From Deltaproteobacteria bacterium (GTDB lineage Bacteria; Myxococcota_A; Polyangia; Haliangiales; Haliangiaceae), in NCBI GenBank assembly GCA_013813765.1, contig JACCRC010000227.1, positions 1-54,264 of the forward strand: 54,264 nucleotides of DNA, written 5' to 3'. Under the pieces are notes generated by a model. The model searched no databases. It was not told where the DNA came from and worked only from the letters and a program-made list of their open reading frames with translations. Shown piece after piece: positions 34,952-43,239 of this stretch; within the stretch, counting starts at the first letter, position 1; each line of letters opens with the position of its first letter. The position numbers and the translations under genes were made by a program.

Positions 34952-36295
34952 TCATCCCGTTCGCAACCGCGCAGCGCGGTAGCGGCGGGTTACCAGCACG
35001 ATGATTCCGAGCGTGGTCGTGATCACCATCCAGTGCGAGTACCGGTAGTCGTTGGAGTGAACGAGCGGCAGGAGCGTCGCCTCCATGCCGATACCGGAGA
35101 GCACGATCGCGAGCAGATCACGCTGTCGGATGATGAGCGGCAAGATCAGGCACGCGAGCAGGAGGTAGAGCCACGGCACGAACAGCGGCGTGTGCCGCAC
35201 GATCCACTGCAGCGCACGCGTCATCTTCTTCTGGACCGGTGACACGCCGGTGTGCAGTCCCTGATCCTTCGGATACTGCGGCCAGCGGTACTCGCGCTTC
35301 ACCGGCACACCGACACCGCGGGGCCCACCGATGCCGAGCGCCTCGGCGGTCACCGAGATCCGGTGCTTCAGATACGCGCCGAAGTGCGACGTGATGACGT
35401 GCTTCCACGCGCGAGAGATGGAATCGCGCTGTGCTTCTGGCGCGGGCACGTAGCCGTTGATCGGCACGTTCCACATCGTGCGCTTCGGGTCGTTGAGGAT
35501 CGGATAGAACGTGACCGGCGTGTACACGTCGCGGATCAGCGCGTGGATGTTCTTGTCGATCAGGAGCTCGGTACCTGCGAGATCGGACTTGATCTGCTCG
35601 TCGGGCAGATCCTCGTCGAGGTACGCGTACGTCCCGACGATGTCGTAGAGCGCGAGCGACGAGTTCCAGTAGTACATCGGCTTGTCGGTGATCGCGCCGT
35701 TGATGCCGAACGCCGCGAGCGTGACACCGACCCACGCGACCGCTGCGATCGCGTAGCGCTTCAGCCAGTGCAGGCCCGGCTTCCATTCGAACAGGAGAAG
35801 GATCAGCGGGAACGTGCCGCCGAACGCGTTGTAGCGGAACGCGGTCGCACCGAGCATCGCGGCGAGGCCCCACAGCTTGTGCGAGCGCTTCTCCGACAGC
35901 AGCGCGAAGACGCCGACGACGAGCAGCGCCGCCATCATGCAGTCCTTCCAGATCACGCCCATCACCGTCAGCGACGGCGGGAACACCAGGAGCGCACCGG
36001 CCCACCACGCGGCCTTCACCGGCTCGAACGTCTTGCGGAACAAGAGGTACAGCCCGCCGAGAAACACGGTGACCTGGAGGATCAGAATCAGCACCTGACC
36101 CGCGATGATCGTGTCGCAGATCTTCCACAGCACGTTGACGATCGGCGGGTGCGCATCACTGTAGATGCCCTCACGCGCCTCGCGCATGTGGTCGTACGAG
36201 TCCTGGGTCATCTGCCCGGGATACGCGTAGATGATCTGGATCAGCCACGCGGCCCCGAGGATGATCCAGGGGCGAAGCGAGCGCGGAGTGCTCAG
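34952..36295 (-). CDS. GT-C-like membrane glycosyltransferase with probable CTG start
   Basis: The first ATG (36211) would cut off the first helix and half of the active-site loop. In-frame sequence upstream encodes STPRSLRPWIILGAAWLIQI and YAYPGQ, a proper first helix, before MTQDSYDHMREAREG and then YSDAHPP, the D-x-x-x-H/HPP loop of GT-C enzymes. The only suitable codon is CTG 36295, which overlaps the stop of the upstream gene as CTGA, the same geometry as the ATGA and GTGA joints elsewhere here. This gives 447 residues with about ten helices and no large C-terminal domain, though RYNAFGGTFPL and YWNSSLALYDIVGTYAYL are conserved-looking. The acceptor is unknown. It is coupled to a DUF2304 protein and a GT2. 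Confidence 0.75.
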   Translation of the reverse strand: MSTPRSLRPWIILGAAWLIQIIYAYPGQMTQDSYDHMREAREGIYSDAHPPIVNVLWKICDTIIAGQVLILILQVTVFLGGLYLLFRKTFEPVKAAWWAGALLVFPPSLTVMGVIWKDCMMAALLVVGVFALLSEKRSHKLWGLAAMLGATAFRYNAFGGTFPLILLLFEWKPGLHWLKRYAIAAVAWVGVTLAAFGINGAITDKPMYYWNSSLALYDIVGTYAYLDEDLPDEQIKSDLAGTELLIDKNIHALIRDVYTPVTFYPILNDPKRTMWNVPINGYVPAPEAQRDSISRAWKHVITSHFGAYLKHRISVTAEALGIGGPRGVGVPVKREYRWPQYPKDQGLHTGVSPVQKKMTRALQWIVRHTPLFVPWLYLLLACLILPLIIRQRDLLAIVLSGIGMEATLLPLVHSNDYRYSHWMVITTTLGIIVLVTRRYRAARLRTG

Positions 36296-36702
36296 GACGC
36301 CTTCTCCGACGAGCGCGCGTCGATCACGCGGTCGAGCTTCTCCTGCACGATCGCGAGCTCCTGCGTCAGCGCGATCGAGCGGAGGTGAACGCGCGACAGC
36401 GTCACCAGTGCGCGGAGGTGGAGGATCGAGAGCGCTGCGATCGCCGTGCAGAAGAAGAAGTTCGCGAGCGTGAAGAAGCCCAGCTTGTGCGCGACCCAGC
36501 CCGTCGCATCCGGGAACACCGCCATCGCGCCGAGCACCATGAGGAACGCGAGGTAGCTCATCGAGCCCTGGAGCGTGAGTCGCTCGCGGAGGATCAACCG
36601 CCCGAGCACGACCGCGATGAGCAAGCAGACGCCGGCGAACACCCAGTTGCCGACACCATCGGAGAGTCTCCAGTACTCTTCGGCGGGCTCATGCTGCTGC
36701 AT
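36292..36702 (-). CDS. DUF2304-family small membrane protein
   Basis: This 136-residue protein has three hydrophobic segments (about 18-38, 47-63, 72-95) and then a helical, charged tail (SRVHLRSIALTQELAIVQEK) with coiled-coil character. Length, topology and the final L-x-x-E-x-A-I-x-x-x-K-L pattern match DUF2304, a family often encoded beside DPM1-like GT2 genes in polysaccharide loci. The biochemical role is unknown. It could hold the GT2 product near the membrane enzyme. The start ATG 36702 overlaps the GT2 stop by 14 bp, and its own stop forms the CTGA joint with the next gene. Confidence 0.8.
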   Translation of the reverse strand: MQQHEPAEEYWRLSDGVGNWVFAGVCLLIAVVLGRLILRERLTLQGSMSYLAFLMVLGAMAVFPDATGWVAHKLGFFTLANFFFCTAIAALSILHLRALVTLSRVHLRSIALTQELAIVQEKLDRVIDARSSEKAS

Positions 36703-37435
36703 CGGGTGCCTCGGGACGCGGACGCTTGGGAGTGCGGAAGTACGCCAGCACCACCGCGAGCGTCACCTTCAGCATGTAGTAGATCGACGTATAACCCGAG
36801 ATGCTCGACTGCCCGCCCTGGCGCTCGCGCATCATCACGGGCACCTCGGTGACCGTCAGGCCGGCGGCGCGGGCCATGGCGAGCGATTCCGGCTCAGGGA
36901 AATCGTAGGGATACGTCCGGTTGAACAGGCGCAGCGCGCGCGGGCCGTAGAGCCGGAAGCCCGAGGTGGGATCGCTGATCTTGAGGCCGCCGGTGATCCG
37001 CAGGATCGCCTTCAACCACCAGCTGCCGAGGCGGCGCATCGCCGTCGAGCGGAAGTTGTCCTTCCCCTCGCGGTAGCGGGTGCCGACGACGAGATCCGGC
37101 GCGTCGGGTAGCTGAAGGCCGACGATCAACTTCACGAGCTCGGCCGGCGGGTGCTGGCCATCGCCATCCATCTGGACCGCCGCGTCGAAGCCCTCGCGGT
37201 GGGCGAGCTGGATCCCCGCCTGGACCGCGCCGCCGATCCCGAGGTTCCGGCACAGGCGAAGCACCCGCGCGCCGTTCGCGCGTGCCACTTCCTGTGTCCG
37301 ATCCGACGATCCGTCATCGACCACCACGGCATCGAACGTGACGCCGTCAGGAGCGGGCAACGCCTTGATCTCCGTCAGCAGTCCTCCGAGCGAATCCTGC
37401 TCGTTGAACGCGGGAATGACCAGTAGGAGGCGCAC
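36689..37435 (-). CDS. DPM1-like GT2, polyprenyl-phosphate glycosyltransferase
   Basis: This is a 248-residue GT2. LLVIPAFNEQDSLGGLL (4-20), VVDDGSSDRTQEVA near 38, AVQMDGDGQHPPAELV near 86 and VGTRYREG near 115 are donor and metal sites (DGD in place of DxD). SDPTSGFRLYGPRALRLF near 153 and VPVMMRERQGGQSSI near 200 match polyprenyl-P-mannose/glucose synthases. No C-terminal membrane helices are present. The enzyme should load a sugar from GDP- or UDP-sugar onto polyprenyl phosphate at the cytosolic face. The GT-C enzyme encoded downstream is the likely user. It starts at GTG 37435, with TATAGG 8 nt upstream in the divergent gap. Confidence 0.88.
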   Translation of the reverse strand: MRLLLVIPAFNEQDSLGGLLTEIKALPAPDGVTFDAVVVDDGSSDRTQEVARANGARVLRLCRNLGIGGAVQAGIQLAHREGFDAAVQMDGDGQHPPAELVKLIVGLQLPDAPDLVVGTRYREGKDNFRSTAMRRLGSWWLKAILRITGGLKISDPTSGFRLYGPRALRLFNRTYPYDFPEPESLAMARAAGLTVTEVPVMMRERQGGQSSISGYTSIYYMLKVTLAVVLAYFRTPKRPRPEAPDAAA

Positions 37436-37486
37436 CTCGGCGTCCTATACCACCGCCCCCCGACGCCGTGTATGGTGCGGTCGACC

Positions 37487-39403
37487 ATGTGCGGCATCTT
37501 CGGCGTCATCTGTTCGAGCGCGGAGCCTGCTGATCGGCTGCTGGTTCGCGACCTCGCGATCGCGCTGCTCCAGAGCTCCGAGACCCGCGGCCGTGAGGCG
37601 GTCGGCGTGGCGATCCACGATGGCGAGCAGATCCATGTGCTCAAGCAGGCCGGCTCGGTCACCGACTTCCTCGCGAACGGCAAGTTCCACGCGCTGCTCG
37701 ACAAGGTCCTCGCCGAGGCCAAGCCCGGCAAGCCGATCGCGATCACCGGCCACTCGCGGCTCGCCACGAACGGCGCGCAGTCCAACGCCGACAACAACCA
37801 GCCCGTGATCACGCAGGGCACGGTCGCGCTGCACAACGGCATCGTCGTCAACGACCGAAAGCTCGCCGCCGCGTATCCGCAGATTCAAGTGTCGGGCGAG
37901 CTCGATAGCGAGGTGCTTGCGGCCGTGCTGCGTACCGAGCTCGATGCGTCGAAGGATCTCGTCACCGCCGCGCGCCTCACGTTCCGCGCGCTCGAGGGCT
38001 CGGCATCCGTCGCGATGCTGTTCGATCACCTCGACACGATGCTGCTCGCCACGAACACCGGCTCGCTGTTTCAAGTGACCGCGGGCAGCACGATGATGTT
38101 CGCATCGGAGCGCTTCATCCTCCAGCGCGTGATCGATCAGGCCGCCGTGTCCTCGCGGATCGGCGCCGTCACGATCGAGCAGATCCGCCCCGGCTACGCG
38201 CTGGCGCTCTCGCTCGACGGCAAGGACCGCCGCGCGTTCTCGCTCTCGAGTGACACCGGCGAGGGTCCGATCGCACCGAACGGCCACACGGTCCAGATCG
38301 TCGACCATAGCTCGCGCGCGGATCGGCTCAAGCGCTGCACGAAGTGCATCCTGCCCGAGACGTATCCGTACATGGACTTCGACGAGCAGGGCGTGTGTCG
38401 CTACTGCCGCAACTGGAAGACGATCCGGCCCAAGGGCGAGCAGGCGCTGTTCGACGCGATCGAGCCGTACCGCAGCAAGGACGGAAGCCCCGACGTGATC
38501 GTCGCGTTCTCCGGCGGCCGCGATTCATCGTACGGCCTGCACTACGTGAAGAAGACGCTCGGGATGAACCCGGTCGCGTTCACGTACGACTGGGGCATGG
38601 TCACCGACCTCGCGCGCCGCAACCAGGCACGCCTGTGCGGTGCGCTCGGCGTCGAGCACATCATCCGGTCGGCGGACATCGGTGCGAAGCGGCGCTACGT
38701 GCGCAAGAACGTCGAGGCGTGGCTGAAGAAGCCCGAGCTCGGCATGGTCACGCTACTGATGGCCGGCGACAAGGAGTTCTATCAGCACGCCCGCCAGCTG
38801 CGAAAAGAGACCGGCATCAAGCTCGTCATCTTCTGCACCGGCAACCTGATCGAAGAGGCGCCCTACAAGACCGGCCTGATGGGCTTCCGCCAGGACGACG
38901 ACGGCATGGTCCTGACCAAGATGTCGACGCGCAACAAGGCGGCGATGCTCTGGTACTACGCGAAGAACTATCTGAAGAACCCGGCGTACATCAACGAGTC
39001 TTTGCTCGATACCGCGAACGCGTTCTGGCAGACGTTCGTCGTCAAGGACGACTTCCTGTACCTCTATCACTACCTCCCGTGGAACGAGGACGAGATCGTT
39101 GGCACGATCCGCCGCGAGTACGACTGGGAGATCGCGACCGACACGCAGACCACGTGGCGGATCGGGGACGGCACCGCCGCGTTCTACAACTACATCTACG
39201 GCACGATCGCCGGCTTCACCGAGGACGAGGCGATGCTGTCGAACATGGTCCGCGAGGGCTACATCGATCGCGATGAAGCGATGCGCCGCGGCGCCGAGTA
39301 CTCGAAGCCGCGCTGGCCGTCGATCCGCGAGTACGCGCAGCTCGTCGGGTTCTCCGCCGAGGAAGCGCTGCAGATCATCAATGCTGCGCCGAAGCTGTAC
39401 TAG
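37487..39403 (+). CDS. Fusion: class II glutamine amidotransferase + PP-loop N-acetyl-sugar amidotransferase
   Basis: This is a 638-residue protein. Met removal would leave Cys as residue 1 (MCGIFGVI), the nucleophile of class II glutaminases. GHSRLATNG near 92 and HNGIVVN near 117 complete that domain (1-265). From about 285 the sequence matches the WbpG/PseA-type N-acetyl-sugar amidotransferase, with a zinc knuckle (CTKCILPETYPYMDFDEQG, then CRYC) and the ATP PP-loop VAFSGGRDSSYGLHY near 343. FCTGNLIEEAPY and MSTRNKAAMLWYY follow. Known relatives turn a sugar acetamido group into an acetamidino group, using ammonia from separate HisH/HisF-like partners. Here ammonia production is built in (inference from domains). 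ATG 37487 was chosen so that Cys follows Met. TATGGT lies 10 nt upstream. Confidence 0.9.
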   Translation: MCGIFGVICSSAEPADRLLVRDLAIALLQSSETRGREAVGVAIHDGEQIHVLKQAGSVTDFLANGKFHALLDKVLAEAKPGKPIAITGHSRLATNGAQSNADNNQPVITQGTVALHNGIVVNDRKLAAAYPQIQVSGELDSEVLAAVLRTELDASKDLVTAARLTFRALEGSASVAMLFDHLDTMLLATNTGSLFQVTAGSTMMFASERFILQRVIDQAAVSSRIGAVTIEQIRPGYALALSLDGKDRRAFSLSSDTGEGPIAPNGHTVQIVDHSSRADRLKRCTKCILPETYPYMDFDEQGVCRYCRNWKTIRPKGEQALFDAIEPYRSKDGSPDVIVAFSGGRDSSYGLHYVKKTLGMNPVAFTYDWGMVTDLARRNQARLCGALGVEHIIRSADIGAKRRYVRKNVEAWLKKPELGMVTLLMAGDKEFYQHARQLRKETGIKLVIFCTGNLIEEAPYKTGLMGFRQDDDGMVLTKMSTRNKAAMLWYYAKNYLKNPAYINESLLDTANAFWQTFVVKDDFLYLYHYLPWNEDEIVGTIRREYDWEIATDTQTTWRIGDGTAAFYNYIYGTIAGFTEDEAMLSNMVREGYIDRDEAMRRGAEYSKPRWPSIREYAQLVGFSAEEALQIINAAPKLY

Positions 39404-40430
39404 CGCGCTGCTCGCGCTGGCAGCCTGCGGCGATGACGAGCGATCGCTCGCGTTCGAGAAGATCGTCGTCGACTCCGAGTTCCGCGCGGAGGGCATCGCG
39501 GTGTTCGATGTCGACGGCGACGGTCGCCTCGACCTCGTCACGCGCGAGCTCTGGTACGCCGGGCCGCGCTGGACGCCGCACGAGCTGCGCACGCCGCGCG
39601 CGTACGACAAGGCGGCGGGCTATGCGGAGTCGTTCCATGCGTTCAACGCGGATGTCGACGCGGACGGGGACGAGGACCTGATCTCGTTCTCGATCCCGAG
39701 CGGACCGGTGCTCGCGTGCCGCAATCCGCGCGCGGATGTCGAGTGGCCGTGCAGCGACCTCATCGCGTCGGTGGGTCACGAGAGCCCGTACGTCGCGAAC
39801 GGCGAGCTGGTCACGATCGTCGGCGGAAAGGTCGCGGCGGTGAGCCCACGCGACGGCGCGGTCGTGCGGGTCATCTCGCCGGCGGGCGCTCAGGTCGAGG
39901 GGCACGGCCTCGGGCCGGTGGATGTCGATGGCGACGGCCGGCTCGACACCGTGCAGGGCTCGGGATGGATCGGCGCGGACGGCTCGTGGCATCCGGTGGA
40001 GCTGTGCCCGAACAACTGCTCGCACATCGCGGGCGCGGACTTCGATGGCGATGGCGCGATCGATCTCGCAGGCTCGAGCCCGCACAACATCGGCGTGTGG
40101 TGGTTCCGCGGGCCGGCGTTCACGAAGGAGCTCGTCGACGAGAGCGTCTCGCAGACGCACGCGATGCGCGTCGCCGACCTCGATGGCGACGGCGTGGCCG
40201 AGATCGTGACCGGCAAGCGGCAGTACGCGCACTTCAGCGGCGATCCGGGGATCGACGATCCGCCGGTGCTCGTCGTGTATCGCCGGGTCGGCGACGCGTG
40301 GACCAAGCTCGAGCTCGACGCGGACTCCGGCGTCGGCAATCAGTTCGAGATCGCCGATGTCGACGGGGACGGCCGGCTCGATCTCGCGATCGCGAGCCGG
40401 CGCGGCGTGTTCTTGTTCAGGCAGCGGTAG
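39381..40430 (+). CDS. FG-GAP/VCBS-repeat lipoprotein
   Basis: This 349-residue protein begins with a lipoprotein signal (LLALAAC, Cys16). Calcium-loop repeats of D-x-D-x-D-G form recur along it: FDVDGDGRLDLV near 45, DVDADGDEDLI near 85, DVDGDGRLDTV near 185, DFDGDGAIDLA near 220, DLDGDGVAEIV near 262 and DVDGDGRLDLAI near 330. This is the pattern of a seven-bladed FG-GAP propeller. Such exported proteins bind ligands or surfaces, and no catalytic motif is seen. The ATG at 39381 lies within the end of the amidotransferase gene (23-bp overlap), so expression is probably coupled. Any role in the glycan pathway is unproven. Confidence 0.85.
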   Translation: MLRRSCTSALLALAACGDDERSLAFEKIVVDSEFRAEGIAVFDVDGDGRLDLVTRELWYAGPRWTPHELRTPRAYDKAAGYAESFHAFNADVDADGDEDLISFSIPSGPVLACRNPRADVEWPCSDLIASVGHESPYVANGELVTIVGGKVAAVSPRDGAVVRVISPAGAQVEGHGLGPVDVDGDGRLDTVQGSGWIGADGSWHPVELCPNNCSHIAGADFDGDGAIDLAGSSPHNIGVWWFRGPAFTKELVDESVSQTHAMRVADLDGDGVAEIVTGKRQYAHFSGDPGIDDPPVLVVYRRVGDAWTKLELDADSGVGNQFEIADVDGDGRLDLAIASRRGVFLFRQR

Positions 40431-41376
40431 CGCGCGACTTCTTCGTCGCGCCTGGCGAGGGATACTCGAGGTACGCGAGTCGCTTCGTCTCGCGGCGCAC
40501 GTGGCTGATGAGATCGAGGATCAGCCCGGTCGCGATCGAGATCACCGCGATCACGATCAGGCCGGTGCACAGGATCGCGGTCGGGATCCGCGGCACGAGG
40601 CCGGTGTCGAGGTACGTGCCGATCACCGGGATGCCGAGGATCACGGCGACGATCGTCAGCACGAAGCCGATCAGCGAGAAGAACAGCAGGGGCCGCTCGT
40701 TCCGCATGAGGTTCATGATCGTGACGAGGATCCGCCAGCCATCGCGGAATGTGCGTAGCTTGCTCGTGGAACCTGGCGGTCGCTCCTTGTAGTTCGTATC
40801 GACCTCGGCGACCGGCATCTTCATCTGCATCGCGTGCACGGTGAGCTCGGTCTCGATCTCGAACTCGCGCGAGAACGACGGGAAGCTCTTCACGAACCGG
40901 CGCGAGAACACTCGGTAGCCGGAGAGCATGTCTACGATGTTCGCGGCGAACAGCCAGCGCACGAGGCCGGTGAGGACGGCGTTGCCGAGGCGATGGCCAG
41001 CGCGATACGCGGCCTGGTGCGTCTCGACGCGGCGCCCGACGACCATGTCGAGGTTGTTGTCGACGAGCTTCGCGACTAGCTCGGGGGCGCGGGACGCGTC
41101 GTACGTGTCGTCGCCGTCGACCATCACGTAGACGTCGGCCTCGATGTCGTTGAACATCCGGCGGACGACATTGCCCTTGCCACGCCGGTACTCCATGCGG
41201 ACCTCGGCGCCGGCGACAGCGGCGACGTCGGAGGTCTTGTCGGTCGAGTTGTTGTCGTAGACGTAGACCGTGGCGTCGGGCAGCGCGGCCCGAAAGTCGG
41301 AGACGACCTTCTGGATCGCAGCTTCTTCGTTGAAGCATGGGACCAGGACAGCGATCTCCAGACCGGACGAGCTCAT
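40417..41376 (-). CDS. GT2 with two C-terminal membrane helices (polyprenyl-P-sugar synthase type)
   Basis: The 319-residue protein has VLVPCFNEEAAIQKVV (10-25), YVYDNNSTDKTSDVA near 38 and YRRGKGNVVRRMFNDIEADVY near 63. VMVDGDDTYDAS near 84 holds the donor site, and SGYRVFSRRFVKSFP near 148 is the acceptor region. VDTNYKERPPGSTSKLRTF near 193 is the loop before two hydrophobic segments (about 232-252, 262-288). The order fits membrane-anchored DPM/GtrB-like enzymes that make polyprenyl-P-sugars. It is divergent from the flippase gene (32-bp gap) and converges on the VCBS lipoprotein gene with a 14-bp overlap. Confidence 0.88.
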   Translation of the reverse strand: MSSSGLEIAVLVPCFNEEAAIQKVVSDFRAALPDATVYVYDNNSTDKTSDVAAVAGAEVRMEYRRGKGNVVRRMFNDIEADVYVMVDGDDTYDASRAPELVAKLVDNNLDMVVGRRVETHQAAYRAGHRLGNAVLTGLVRWLFAANIVDMLSGYRVFSRRFVKSFPSFSREFEIETELTVHAMQMKMPVAEVDTNYKERPPGSTSKLRTFRDGWRILVTIMNLMRNERPLLFFSLIGFVLTIVAVILGIPVIGTYLDTGLVPRIPTAILCTGLIVIAVISIATGLILDLISHVRRETKRLAYLEYPSPGATKKSRATAA

Positions 41377-41408
41377 CGCAGGGCAGCCTTGTATCGCATT
41401 TCGCGACC

Positions 41409-42695
41409 ATGTGCGGCATGTTCGGCATCGTGGAACCCGTCGGGGCCGAGCGCATGCGCCGCGACGTTGCCTGGAACATGGTTCCAGTCGCCCTGCTCGG
41501 GGTCGTCGGCCTCGCGCTGAACTTCACGATCGCGAGCCACTGGGGAGCGGCACCGCTTGGCGCGTTCAACATCGTGACGACCGCGATGTTCGCGTTCGCG
41601 GTGATCGGCGCCGGCGGGCTGCAGTTCGCCGTGCTGCGCGCGGTCGCCGAGGATCCCGACGATCGCGCGCGCGTGGCCGCGGTCGTCGTCGGCGCGCTGG
41701 TGCCGAACGTCGTGCTCGCCGCGATCGCGACCGTCGCGTTCGTCGTGCTGCGCGGGCCGATCGGTGATCTCGTGGGCTCCTCGATGGTGACCGAGGGAAT
41801 CCTGTGGTCCGCGCCCGGGCTGTTCTGTTTCGGGATCAACAAGACCCTGCTCGGCGTGGTCAACGGCTTGCGCCGGATGCGCGCGTTCGCGCTGTATACG
41901 TCGCTGCGCTATCTGCTGCTCGGCACGGGGCTCGTGATCGCGCTCTCGCTGGATCTTCCTGCGCATCAGCTGCCGGTGATCTGGACGATCACCGAGTGCA
42001 CGCTGCAGCTGGTGCTCGTCGTCGAGCTGTTCGCGACGGTCGACGTTCGACGCGCGACGGGGTGGCAGGCGTGGACCCGCAAGCACCTCCACTACGGCGC
42101 GCGCAGCGTGCTCGCGACGCTCGGCATGGAGATCAACCAGAAGCTCGACCTCTGGGTGGTCGGCGTCGTGCTGCCGGATGCCGAGGTCGGCATCTACAGC
42201 CTCGCAGCCGTGGTGTACGAGGGCTCGCTGCAGCTCTCCACGGTCGTCCAGAACAACGTCAACCCGTTGCTCGCGCGCCACCTCGCCGCGGGTCAGCTGA
42301 TCGAGTGCGAAGGCATCGTCTCGCGCTCGCGGCGCTGGTTCGTGCCCGCGATGATCGGGGCGTGCGCGATCGGAGCCGCGCTGTACCCCTACGTGATCCC
42401 GCGGCTGACCAAGCCCGAGTTCGCCGCTGGTGCCCTACCGTTCGCGTTCCTGATGGGCGGCATCGCGGTCGCCTCGCCGTACTTGCCCTTCAACCAGATG
42501 CTGCTGATGGCATCACGGCCGGGCTGGCATACGGTCTACATCGTCGGCTGGATCGCGGTCGCGGCCGTGGCGCTCTCGATCCTCACACCGATGTACGGAA
42601 TCGCAGGCGCGGGCGCCGCGACCGCGATCGCTCTCGCGGCCTCGGCGCTGCTCCTGCGATGGTTCGTGCGCTCGCGGATCGGGATCCGGATCTAG
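41409..42695 (+). CDS. Wzx/MATE-like polysaccharide flippase
   Basis: The 428-residue reading from ATG 41409 holds about twelve to fourteen hydrophobic helices from VPVALLGVVGLALNFTIAS onward, in the style of Wzx/PST and MATE transporters. Sites such as LFCFGINKTLLGVVNGLRRM near 140 and EINQKLDLWVVGVVLPDAEVG near 240 match the oligosaccharide flippase family. It would carry lipid-linked glycan from the cytosolic to the periplasmic leaflet. The first 15 residues (MCGMFGIVEPVGAER) copy the start of the class II glutaminase gene and are probably not part of the transporter; ATG 41454 (MRRDVAWNM) is the more natural start. No Wzy polymerase is seen next to it. The 3' end overlaps the opposing gene by 4 bp. 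Confidence 0.85.
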   Translation: MCGMFGIVEPVGAERMRRDVAWNMVPVALLGVVGLALNFTIASHWGAAPLGAFNIVTTAMFAFAVIGAGGLQFAVLRAVAEDPDDRARVAAVVVGALVPNVVLAAIATVAFVVLRGPIGDLVGSSMVTEGILWSAPGLFCFGINKTLLGVVNGLRRMRAFALYTSLRYLLLGTGLVIALSLDLPAHQLPVIWTITECTLQLVLVVELFATVDVRRATGWQAWTRKHLHYGARSVLATLGMEINQKLDLWVVGVVLPDAEVGIYSLAAVVYEGSLQLSTVVQNNVNPLLARHLAAGQLIECEGIVSRSRRWFVPAMIGACAIGAALYPYVIPRLTKPEFAAGALPFAFLMGGIAVASPYLPFNQMLLMASRPGWHTVYIVGWIAVAAVALSILTPMYGIAGAGAATAIALAASALLLRWFVRSRIGIRI

Positions 42696-43186
42696 CCGGC
42701 GCCCAGCAGCGTGTACGCGCCACCCGACTTCGGATCGGTCAGCACCATGATCCGCTCGACGCGCCGATCCGGTGCGAGGCTGATCGTGCTCTCCTGACCC
42801 GGGCGCAGCTGGATGTTCACGGGGCGCCGCTCGTACTGGCCGTTGCCGTACTGCAGGATCACCTGCGTGACGATCGGCGCACCGCGCACGGAGCGGATCT
42901 TCAGCCGATCGATGCGGCGCTCGCGACCGGTGAGCTGGACCGTCTCGCGGCCCTGGCGTGCGGGCGTGAACGACGACAGCACGACCCAGCGGTCGCGGAA
43001 GCGATCGCGGTAGCGCGTGTCGTAGGTGTCCTCGTAGTACGCGCCGCGATCCGGGAGCCAGTTCGGCTCGTGTACCGGGTCGCCGGCCGTCGGTGGATCG
43101 CTGGGCCGGCCTGGCCACGCAGAGGCGGCCGTCACGGGCAACAGCGTCGCAGCAGCGAGCGTCGTGATCAGCATCAGGCGTTTCAT
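42692..43186 (-). CDS. Small secreted protein, unknown
   Basis: This 164-residue protein has a clear Sec signal (MKRLMLITTLAAATLLPVTA, cleavage near ASA-W). The mature part has an Arg/Asp/Tyr-rich patch (residues about 45-68, YEDTYDTRYRDRFRDRW) and then a beta-rich region with VTQVILQYGNGQYERRPVNI and RVERIMVLTDP. It resembles no enzyme I know. The beta part could be a small carbohydrate- or protein-binding sandwich. ATG 43186 has a GAGGAG ribosome site, unlike most genes here, so it has an ordinary leader. Confidence 0.7.
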   Translation of the reverse strand: MKRLMLITTLAAATLLPVTAASAWPGRPSDPPTAGDPVHEPNWLPDRGAYYEDTYDTRYRDRFRDRWVVLSSFTPARQGRETVQLTGRERRIDRLKIRSVRGAPIVTQVILQYGNGQYERRPVNIQLRPGQESTISLAPDRRVERIMVLTDPKSGGAYTLLGAG

Positions 43187-43239
43187 GACATTTCTCCTCG
43201 GTGGAAGGCCTACGAGATGTAGTGCATGGGCCAGGCCAT

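Noticed and set aside
43201-43239. GTG 43201 or 43222 as start of the long DUF6056-like protein
   Set aside because: The added residues (MEGLRDVVHGPGH) are not helix-like and no TANNNT or ribosome site supports them; GTG 43240 starts just before the first helix. The choice remains uncertain.
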